DNA of 64,000 nucleotides from Alviniconcha marisindica. Taxonomy: Eukaryota; Mollusca; Gastropoda; Provannidae. Made by a program: the position numbers and the translations under genes. Positions 37,001-49,000 of the stretch are shown here, piece after piece. The stretch spans positions 1,457,501 through 1,521,500 of the forward strand of contig JABMCL010002130.1 in assembly GCA_018857735.1 (NCBI GenBank), in the 5' to 3' direction. Numbering within the stretch: position 1 is the first letter of the stretch; every line of letters starts with the position of its first letter. The notes beneath the pieces are model-generated. The model saw nothing but the letters and a program-made list of their open reading frames with translations, was not told where the DNA came from and searched no databases.

Positions 37001-40000
37001 ACACTTGTTGGAGCACCCACTAGGTCAAACCAGCTCACCTTATGGGTATCATTAACCTTTTGGTTACACTTGTTGGACACCCACTAGGTCAAACCAGCTC
37101 ACCTTATGGGTATCATTAACCTTTTGGTTACACTTGTTGGACACCCACTTGTCTCTAGAGAGGTAGTGGCAGGAACCAAGATCTCTGGGGAAGAGGGAGA
37201 GTATACCCCATGCTTCACTGTCACCAACGGAACGTCCTGCATTAAGATGGGCAGCAAGGAGAGCCACTTTATCATTTCATTAAGTGTGAGGGAAAGTCAC
37301 AAGACAGTGTTCGCAGACCACAACTTTGATGAGAGAAGAGAGCTGAAATGGAATCAAATCAAGGTCCTTCTGCTTACCAGCTTAATGCCTTACACTAGTC
37401 CAAGCTGGCTCACCTATAATATGAATGAATTGTAGGGTGGTGTAGCATCTGCAGAGACCTTACATGGTCTGATGGGGGGGGGGGGGCAGGTACCTATGAA
37501 TAGCTCATCCACAAGCTTTACCAACCTGCAAAGACCAAAGAGACCCTCAGCCACCACCAGCACAATAGCTGCTAGGGTGGTGGGGACCTTGCCAGTGGGA
37601 AGCAACTTGTGTACTCTGCCACTTGCTCTTTCAACATATGTGTGGAACAAAACCACAAAGACACCAGTCCAGACAACCAACTGTTGAAACCCAAAGCAGA
37701 ATCTAACAGTCAGTCACTATGAGAGCCCAGCTCCACCTCCCTTTTGAAACTGTTCCTGGGCTCTGAAATAACAGGCTGTCAGCTGAGTTATCTTTAGAAG
37801 TACCACAGGTTTTTAGGCATTCTTCTCTTCTGGGGATGAAAACCAAATAAAAAGAAATTGAAGACTAAAAAGAAGTGTACAGACTGCTGTGTTAAAGGCT
37901 TAGTCGTGAAAGTTAATTTTGTTGTGACTTTTTATTAATTAAATAAGAATGCAGGGCAGGGAGCTTTTTTTGCTGGAATAACCTTTTGTTGTTGGTGTTG
38001 TTTTTGTTCAAACTGATATCAAAGTTAAAAGGGAGGCAGCACCTTTGATTTGAATGAAGCCCAGTTCAGTTTGTATGTTACAGCTACGAGACAAACACAC
38101 CCACGCAGTCTGTGGTTTTTGTTGTTATGTGTGTGTGTGTTTCCCATAATTATCATTTTCAGTTGATTTCCCATTTGTTTCCAACTATGGATATGATTTT
38201 ATTGTGGAGCTGATATGTCAGCTGTATCATAATGCAAATGTAACTCCATAAAATGACACCTATTTCAGGAGAAACTACAGGACTGAGCAGACTTTTAATA
38301 ATAATCAGAGGTGTTCTGGCTTCATTTGGGGTTTTATTCTGATAAATTCAAATACATTCCCGCAAAGTGTTTGCATTTTGTTGGTTGTGAGAAGCTACAT
38401 GACACACTACACTCAAAATCTAAGTACTACATTCAAGATAAGATTTTGTTACACTCAAGTCTTGTGAATGATTGGCAGCTCCATATTTGATGTCAGTATT
38501 GGCAAACAGAGCTGTTTGATGTCTGTGTATTGTCCAATGCAGCTGGTGTTTGATGTCTGTGTGTTGACCAACATAGTTGATGTTTGATGTCAGTATTGGC
38601 CAACATAGCTGATGTTTGATGTCTGTGTGTTGAGCAGGTGAGCTGGTAGTTGATGTCTTTATTGAGCAAGGGAGCTGATGTTTGATGTCTTTGTATTGAC
38701 CAACAGAGCTGATGTTTGAGTATTATTGGCCAGCAAAGCTAACAGTTGATATCTGAGTATTATTGACCAACATAGCTGATGTTTGATGTCTGTGTAGTGA
38801 CCAGCACAGCTGATGTTGGTTTGTGTTGTTACCAACATAGCTGACAGTTCATATCTTTGTAGTGACCAACGGAGCTGACAGTTCATGTCTTTGTAGTGAC
38901 CAACATAGCTGACAGTTCATGTCTGTAGTGACCAACAGAGCTGACAGTTCATGTCTTTGTAGTGACCAACATAGCTGACAGTTCATATCTTTGTAGTGAC
39001 CAACATAGCTGACAGTTCATATCTTTGTAGTGACCAACATAGCTGACAGTTCATATCTTTGTAGTGACCAACGGAGCTGACAGTTCATGTCTTTGTAGTG
39101 ACCAACATAGCTGACAGTTCATGTCTGTAGTGACCAACAGAGCTGCTGGTTGACGTCTGAGTATTGGCCAAGAGAGCTGCTGGTTGATGTCTGAGTATTG
39201 ACCAAGAGAGCTGCTGGTTGATGTCTGAGTATTGACCATGAGAGTTGCTGGTTGATGTCTGAGTATTGACCATGAGAGTTGCTGGTTGATGTCTGAGTAT
39301 TGACCAAGAGAGCTGCTGGTTGATGTCTGAGTATTGACCAAGAGAGCTGCTGGTTGATGTCTGAGTATTGACCATGAGAGTTGCTGGTTGATGTCTGAGT
39401 ATTGACCAAGAGAGTTGCTGGTTGATGTCTGAGTATTGACCAAGAGAGTTGCTGGTTGATGTCTGAGTATTGACCAAGAGAGTTGCTGGTTGATGTCTGA
39501 GTATTGACCAAGAGAGCTGACAGGGCTGGAGCCATGTGCATAGTGGGAAAATAAGCAAAGTTGTTTTGCGGCTAGCCAGCAGTTTGTTGATGTGTGGAGT
39601 GTGTTCCTACACAGGAGCCCTGGTTAAACCATGAGTCAAGAGTCACTGCTTCTGCATGGTTTTCTGGCTGGCTGTGATTGTGTGCTTTTGCATAATGTTT
39701 TGATGCAGCTGTTGTGACCTTTTACACTGTCCTGTGAGCATGTTTATAGCAGTGCAAACATTACTTACTGGTACTGTGGATTTCGAGAATGGTAGTTCAG
39801 ACACCACTTAGTGCTGTGGATTTAATGCAGACATCACTTAGTGCTCTGGATTTAATGCAGACATCACTTAGTGCTCTGGATTTAATGCAGACATTTCTAG
39901 TATAGTGAATTTTAGTGCAGACATTGCCTAGTGTTGTGAATTTTAGTGCAGACATTGCCAAGTGTTGTGGATTATAGTGCAGACATTGCCAAGTGTTGTG

Positions 40001-43000
40001 GATTATAGTGCAGACATTGCCTAGTGTTGTGGATTTGCCGAAGCAGGTACAGATACAGTGCTATGGTTACCTGAGATTTGCTGTGGAAAGTTTGTTGTAC
40101 ACAACAGTTAGTGTGCTGGGCCCGTGACAGCGCAGACTGTAAGCATGCCCCTCACTGACATTGACTGCAGGGTCGGTGCCAGCACTGAGCAATGGCTGCT
40201 GCTGGGTTGAACACATTCAGAGTGTGTCACTCTTCAGGGGGACAGTGCACTCCAGTTGGGTACCAACACATTCAGTCTGCCTTTGATAGAGACATCCCAC
40301 AGGTTACTGATAGAGACTTCCCACAGGTTAACTACTGATAGACTTCCCACAAGTTAACTCCTGATAGAGACTTCCCACAGGTTACTGATAGAGACTTCCC
40401 TCAGGTTAACTACTGATAGAGACTTCCCACAGGTTAACTACTGATAGACTTCCCACAGGTTAACTACTGATAGAGACTTCCCACAGGTTACTGATAGAGA
40501 CTTCCCACAGGTTAACTACTGATAGAGACTTCCCACAGGTTAACTACTAAGAACTTCCACGGTAAACTGATAACTTCCCACAGGTTAACTACTGATAGAG
40601 ACTTCCCACAGGTTACTATAACTTCCCATTAACCTATGAGACTTCCCACAGGTTACTGATAGAGACTTCCCTCAGGTTAACTACTGATAGAGACTTTCCA
40701 CAGGTTACTGATAGAGACTTCCCTCAGGTTAACTACTGATAGAGACTTCCCACAGGTTACTGATAGAGACTTCCCTCAGGTTAACTACTGATAGAGACTT
40801 CCCACAGGTTAACTACTGATAGAGACTTCCCACAGGTTAACTACTGATAGAGACTTCCCACAGGTTAACTACTGATAGAGACTTCCCACAGGTTAACTGC
40901 TGATAGAGACTTCCCACAGGTTAACTGCTGATAGAGACTTCCCACAGGTTAACTGCTGATAGAGACTTCCCACAGGTTAACTGCTGATAGAGACTTCCCA
41001 CAGGTTAACTACTGATAGAGACTTCCCACAGGTTAACTACTGATAGAGACTTCCCACAGGTTAACTACTGATAGAGACTTCCCACAGGTTAACTACTGAT
41101 AGAGACTTCCCACAGGTTAACTATTGATAGAGACTTCCCACAGGTTAACTACTGATAGACTTCCCACAGGTTAACTGCTGATAGAGACTTCCCACAGGTT
41201 AACTGCTGATAGAGACTTCCCACAGGTTTACTACTGATAGAGACTTCCCACAGGTTAACTACTGATAGAGACTTCCCACAGGTTAACTACTGATAGAGAC
41301 TTCCCACAGGTTTACTACTAATGGATCACATAAATGGGATAACTTCTTTTATTGTACTGTAATGCTTTTTTCCAGTTGATTAATCTATGGTGGTTTTCTG
41401 CACAGAAAGTTGGGGGGGGGACAAGTGATAATCCCACATGTTGTTTATATAGAGCTTGCACAATGGGTCTGAGTGAATTACTGAAAAAATAAGAAACACA
41501 AGTTGTGTAAATTATGTAAGACTCGCTGGCTACAGGAAAATTTATATAGCGAATGTTTTTTATTTCTTGGTAAACCACAACGAAAACCCATTGTGTAAGC
41601 TGTTTGTTCCATGTTCATAATTGAAATCAAATCAAAACTTGAGTTGAATCAGAACTTCTCTCCCTCATGTTTTGAGTGCGTCCTTTCACCCTGTATGTTG
41701 AATCCACAACAAACTAAGATTCAAATGGCTCTACAGTCTCACCTTATTGTACTTGCTATATGACTTAGTGCCAAAAGGTGTGCAAGGACAGAGGTACTAG
41801 AAAATAAAGTTGACAGGATGTGAGTGAGTAATGCATTTTTTGAATGAACACATGCGAAGTCATCCACCAGTGAAGGGAGAAGGCAGTGCTGCTCTTTGTT
41901 CCTGAGAAATTTGACTTTCAGTGTGATTTGTGACAATATGTTGAACATTACACATTACAATAAGCCTACATCACTGTGCTGCTAATCATGCAGTTAACTG
42001 AAAAAACCCAACTAATCTTACAAGATGTGATCCACATGAGTATTACCAAGTAACTGTTGTTGTTCTGTGTCACAAGAACAGCATGCTACGCATAGTTTGT
42101 TGCAATAAATAATGTTAACATACAGCCAATCTTGAACATTTTTAAATGAATAAAAGCAACACATTTTTGAAACATAAACAGTTATTCTTTAATAGAACAA
42201 TATGTGACAAGGAAGGTTTGATGATTTTTTTCCTCAAATTTTAATCTTTCTTGACATAAACAGTAAATTATGTAAGAAATATGTCGTACATTACTATTTC
42301 AACACAATATACAATGCTGTGTTTCTTGATGAAAATGATAAATCAGTAACTTTTTATTTCTGTAAAGTATAAAGACAACTATTTCCATGTGAACAGTTTT
42401 TGCTGCATTAATTTTGTTGTAGTGGATAACATGGTACTTTGTTTTTCATAACAAAATACGTAATACTTATTATTTAACAAACAAGTAAGTGTTTTGTAAG
42501 GAAAATGGAGCAAGTAAGAGTGAGTGCAACTTTTGCTGCTTTGGATGTCAGGAAAACCACACGCAACCTGTCATCCATGCATTTCTCGGTCATGTTGACT
42601 CGGGTGCCTAGGATAAAAATAGTTGAACAGTTAACTTCAAAGTGAAAGAATTAATAATAATAAAATATTAAAATCATAATAATATTACTAAAAACTAAAT
42701 CACAGCCAAAGAATAATGCTGTTAAGATCGGCACCTTACATTTTTAGAACTCTGGAAGGCAGACAGGCATGGTCACTATAATCATGTCAAACGTTATTAT
42801 TTCCACAGCTCATGTTGTCATCGTAATGTTCAACATCAATTTGACAACTTTAACCTGTGTAAATTCGAATTGTCTGCCATATATGATGATTTGTTTGAAG
42901 ACGTAGTTTGTAAACAAAACGAATGCGATTAAATGCAAGCAAAAAATGTAAAGAGTACGATCAGAATATACTGTTTATAACCAATCTGCTGTCGCACATT

Positions 43001-46000
43001 ACGATTTTAACATGCACCCATGTTGTAAGAAACTTGGTGAAAACTAATTTACGAAAGCATCTGAACAAACTTTAGATCAACAGCATAACAAAAACTTGCT
43101 CTGTGTGCTAACATTCCGATACTTTAAAAATATTCAGCATATACCAGTATAAATATCATCGTATAACCGTAAGATTTGACTAAATCTCTCATGAACGTTT
43201 AAGTTGAACGTTACGCCTTTTACGGTGTTCAAACCTTTCGCATATCAGAACATCTCTTCCATGCGGCCATGTGCTCAAAGCAAATGACCCAGATGTGTAA
43301 CATGGCTAACCGAATGTAGTGCAAAAGCGCGAAAACTTTTTTTTTCCCTTTTGCTTGTTTAATCTAATGCTTTGTTGAACATTATTTCTTGCAACAATTT
43401 TTTGAAGAATGGCAAAATATATTTTAAAAACTACCCAGACATTTGGCAGTAAAATAAAACATTGGTGCCTGACGCAGTGACGTACCACAGCGACTGGAGT
43501 AAAGTTTCGACTAGATTGTCTGCGGATGCTGGTCATGAAACATTTCAACACACATAATGTTCGACCGAGGGACATTCTGGAGCCTCTAACTCCAAAAGCA
43601 AAACTTAGCGATAATTGATTTTATATGCACTGTGTAAAGCAATATCTCCTCTGTGTAAATCGGTGACTGAGGTAATGTTTTGATTCGTCATGTACGAGAA
43701 TGAAAGCATCAAAAGCACTCACCGTGAGCGTGTCCGTTTTCAGGGGTCAAATTCTGTGGCGCTTTTCACTTTCAAAAAATAATATTTCTCCAGCTGCTCC
43801 AGATTTGAAGCTCATATTGTTTCCACTGTGATACTGACCAATTATGAACGCATACACAAAGCAACAACAAGACAAAGTGTTTGAAATGGATTTTATTGAC
43901 AGTCAAAAGTCCGACCCCCCATTTGCGCACCTTTTGGCACTAAGTCATATCCATCAAAAAAGATCAAATTCCACTGACTGAGTTTAGCAAATCGATGTAC
44001 ATTTTGCACAGATACTATCACTGTTAGTTTCCAGATTTGCTGATGGCATGTGCACATCATATAATTGCTGACTTCTAATTTTGCAGTGCTTTTAGCAAAA
44101 ATATTAGGCATAAGTTTGTGAACTCAACAACCCACATTTCAGCCAGTCACCTATCGCCATGGCCTCTGGTGTTAACAGTGTTGTATGATGTGTGTCTTTG
44201 TAAAGGTGCTACCTGTTGTCACCCGTTAAGCACCCGTCCCCCACCCCCAACTGAAAGGTGCTACCTGTTGTCACAGCAACACCCCCCACCCACCTCCTCC
44301 ACCACCCTGCCTGGACTGAAAGGTGCTACCTGTTGTTACAGCCCCCATCCCCTGCCTGGACTGAAAGGTGCTACCTGTTGTTACAGCCACCATCCCCTGC
44401 CCCCACTGAAAGGTGCTACCTGTTGTTACAGCCCCCATCCCCTGCCCCCACTGAAAGGTGCTACCTGTTGTTACAGCCCCCATCCCCTGCCCCCACTGAA
44501 AGGTGCTACCTGTTGTTACAGCCCCCATCCCCTGCCCCCACTGAAAGGTGCTACCTGTTGTTACAGCCCCCATCCCCTGCCCCCACTGAAAGGTGCTACC
44601 TGTTGTTACAGCCCCCATCCCCTGCCCCCACTGAAAGGTGCTACCTGTTGTTACAGCCCCCATCCCCTGCCCCCACTGAAAGGTGCTACCTGTTGTCAGG
44701 GTACCCACCCCCAACTGAAAGTTGCAACCTTTTGTCACAGTACCCCCCACCCCCCACCCACCCAAAGGCGTCTGTGGGACCAGTCACAGGGGAGCATTAG
44801 ATAACTCAGTGTGTCATGGTAACCCCCCCCCCCCACACACACACACCACACACACACACACCATGACCACCACCACCACCACCACCACCTTCGCTACCAC
44901 TGAATGGTGTTTTTTGATGATGGTCACAGTGGAGTGACGTCTGAGTCCCCCCCCCTCCACCCCCCCCCCCTCCACACACTCACACACACCATGACCACCA
45001 CCACACCTTCACTACCAATGAATGGTGTTTTTTGACGATGGTCACAGTGGAGTGCCTCTGAGTCCACCACCCCCTCCCACACACACACACACACACCATG
45101 ACCACCACACCTTCACTACCTATGAATGGTGTTTTTTGACAACGGTCACAGTGGAGTGATGTTGAACTCTTTCTGTTGCCACAGTACCTCCTCCCCCCAA
45201 TGGTATCTTTGTGGAGCCAATCACAGAGGAGCGAGCTAGCCGTTGCTTAGCACGCATCGACTTGCTGAACAAGATCCGTGATGACATTCTGCCACATCCC
45301 AAACTGGAGGAGAGGCTGAAGTTGTGTCAGCCGTCATTTGACATGCCCCCATGGTGGCAGTGTGGAAAACACGACAAGGAGCTGTTGATAGGGGCTGCCA
45401 GGTCTGTATCTCTGTCTCTCCGCATGTCTGTCTGCCTCTCTCTGTCTGTTTATAGTGCATCTGGCTGCTTCAGCAATTTGAGCTCGGCCAAAGTCATGCA
45501 TAATCCCCATTGCATCATGATTGCATAACCATATGCAGTGTGGTGTTTACATAATCCCCATTACATCATGATTGCATAACCATGTGCAGTATGGTGTTGA
45601 CATAGTCCCCATTGCATAATGACTGCATAACCATGTGCAGTATGGTGTTGACATAGTCCCCATTGCATAATGACTGCATAACCATGTGCAGTATGGTGTT
45701 TACATAATCCCCATTACATCACGACTGCATAACCATGTGCAGTATGGTGTCCCATTACATCATGACTGCATAACCATGTGCAGTATGGTGTCCCATTACA
45801 TCATGACTGCATAACCATGTGCAGTATGGTGTCCCATTACATCATGACTGCATAACCATGTGCAGTATGGTGTCCCATTACATCATGATTGCATACTCTG
45901 TAAAGTACAGTGGAACAGAGTTCCATTGCTTTTTGGAGCCTGACCAAGGCTGATCTTGTTGCCTGCATGGGTGCATGAAGACCAGAAAGCTAAATTCCTG

Positions 46001-49000
46001 CAAAAATTGACTGTGCTCCAGACAGCAAAATCCAGAGGAAAAAATTGATGTGACTCTAATGCATTCACTAACTGTTGTGTGATGGAGATAATGCACTCTG
46101 TAACACAGTGTTAAATGAGTCAGTGGTCATGATCATGGTGATGGAGATAATGCAGTCTGTAACACAGTGTTAAATGAGTCAGTGGTCATGATCATGGTGA
46201 TGGAGATAATGCACTCTGTAACACAGTGTTAAATGAGTCAGTGGTCATGATCATGGTGATGGAGATAATGCACTCTGTAACACAGTGTTAAATGAGTCAG
46301 TGGTCATGATCATGGTGATGGAGATAATGCACTCTGTAACACAGTGTTAAATGAGTCAGTGGTCATGATCATGGTGATGGAGATAATGCAGTCTGTAACA
46401 CAGTGTTAAATGAGTCAGTGGTCACGATCATGGCGATGGAGATAATGCACTCTGTAACACAATGTGTTAAACATAAGAGATAGTGTAGTGTATGTCATAA
46501 TGATGTCATCATGTTAAATGAGTCAGCAGTCATGGTGATGGAGATAATGTGCTTGGTCTTAAATGAGTCAGTGGTCATGGTGATGGGGATAATGTACTTT
46601 GTCTTAAATGAGTCAGTGGTCATGGTGATGGAGATAATGTACTTGGTCTTAAATGAGTCAGTGGTCATGGTGGTGGAGTTAATGTACTTGGTCTTAAATG
46701 AGTCAGTGGTCATGGTGATGGAGATAATGTGCTCGGTGTCGTGTGCGGGGATATGCTCAGTGCAGGACTCATGACAGCAAGGTCACAGGTTTGAGTCCCT
46801 GCAGGAGCAGCAGGAGAATTTTCTTTTCTAGGGTCAGCTTTCTGTTCTGACTCTTCTGGCCCCGTGTTACCGCAGTAGCATGTAAAAGATCCCGGTCATT
46901 CTGCCAAAAGTGCAGGGGCAGGTTACAGCTAAACACGCATACACCTTACATATGTGGCTTTGCATGAAGTGACATGCTGCATGGTTGTATGGTGTACACA
47001 GAATGCACCGAAATGGCAGCAGTTTCATGTGACACCAACCATGTCAGCGCTGTAAGTACACTTTGGTGGATATTTAAAAATGTGCTATTAAAAGCTAGTT
47101 GCTCATGTAGAATCACATGTGAGCACAGTGAGTCTGCTCAATAGCAAAGAATAGTACTACATTAAAAAACAATCAACAACAAAAATAGTCAGTGGTCACG
47201 GTGATGGAGATAATGTACTGTATGTCAATTTGTCATGATGATGGAGATATACCACTGTACATTGCAGGCACGGAGTTGCACGCACAGACTTCAACATTCT
47301 GCGTGACCCTACCCTGACTTTCCATGAAGTGTTGAAAAACTCAGGGCGACATTTACGCAGCACTCCTCAACACTCCCAGAACTCCCAGCATTGTGCTGCA
47401 AGTCCCTTGTCTTCTGCCCCTCTGTCCAGTCTTCACCTGTCTCCAGGTAATTCTGTCATACCCTTCTTTTTCTTTTAAATGCAGTTGTCATTGTTTGTTT
47501 GTATCTTCTTCCTTTGAATGTTTGGGCATTGGCTTCATCAGCAACCTTCTTGCAGCAGGTTTCATTAGTCGTGGAATTTCTCTTGGTGTGTTGATTTCAT
47601 TTTCAACATGTTCCATTATTTGGTGTGGAATTTATGTGTTGTTCTCCATTTTGCAGCTGTGGCTGCAGACCTTCGTGAAGATGACCTTGAGTCAGATGCC
47701 AAGTCTCAGGACTCCATGGACCTGCATGACAGCAGAGCCAGCTCCCCACCCCCTCTCCACAATGGCAAAGTGCAATACCCCCACCCTCATCCCCACACTG
47801 ATGCAGACTGGGAAGGTGGACCGCCCAAGTTGGAGCTGGCCATCTCCCCCAGCACTGAGCAGGAAGCAGAGTGTAAGTTGGCCGATGCGGCCAGGGAGGA
47901 TGGGGCTGGTGCAGCGGTCAGTCCCGCCCACACAATAGAGGCTGCAGAGGAGAACAAATGCCAGTCCTCTCCTCCGTGCTCGCCCCAGCCTCCACCCTCA
48001 CCCCACAAATCCAAGCCTGCGTGCAGCAGCGGTGATGAGAACAGCGGCAAGAGTGGCGCTGCCAAAGAGGCAGGGGAGGCGGTGCAGACGCGGAAGGCTG
48101 AGCCATCCTGCAAGGATGGTGATGAGCCAGAGTCGGGGTGTGGCGCCATCCCCAAACTGCAGGCAAAGGTAGAGGATGCCGATGTCCGGTCTTTGTGCCC
48201 GCATCCTGACGCCCTGTTAGAAGAGAGGGGAGAGGGAGCTGGTGCTTCAGAGGAGCTGAAGGCAAGCCCAGAGACTGGAGTCCAGGAGGCTGGGCCAGAG
48301 AAGACGGTGAAGGTGGAAAGGGCCGATGGCTGCCGTTCCCCTGCAGGCGCCAGCCAGCTGCAAAAGGCAGAAGATGTGACAGTGGGGGCTGCGGAAGAGG
48401 AAGCAGTGGGGTGCGGGTCTGCTGGACAAACCGCTGATGTGAAGGAGGAGAAAGCAGCAGTGAAGTTGGAAGGAAGCTCAACAGGAAAGGGGGATGATGG
48501 TACCCCAGGGAAGGGAGAGAAGCCAGACTATGTGAAACTGAAGGAGAAGATCATCCAGGGGGAGATGGAGCGGCTGCAGCGAGAGAAGCTGTTGAAGGAG
48601 GGTGTCATCAGCACCGCTGTTGGTGTCGATGGCTTGTCGGTAAGAATACACTCTTTCGTCGTGTGCAGTTTTCACAGTTAGGATCATTCTTATTCAGAAG
48701 TCAACAGATCAACAGAAGGCAACAGATCTCTCTGGTATTTGGTAGCAGCAGGCTCAGTTTGAACGTTTTTATTATCTGTACCTTGTCAACAAATTTGGTA
48801 TCAATCAGAAGTTCATTACACATATGTTTATATATTTACTTGGGATGTCCAACATTCTTTAGTGAGAGTGAGGGAGAGAGAAAATGAGTGTGTCACAGGT
48901 GGAAGGAGTAGATGGCTGCCATTTCCCTATAGGCACACAACTGTTATTTATTTGTGACTCCCATGGTTCTTCAGTCACACACAGAGAGATGTAATGAACT

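Noticed and set aside
44118..44804. Frames of 164-228 codons on both strands
   Set aside because: The 45-bp period is a multiple of three, so any frame without a stop in one unit stays open. No non-repeat coding part.
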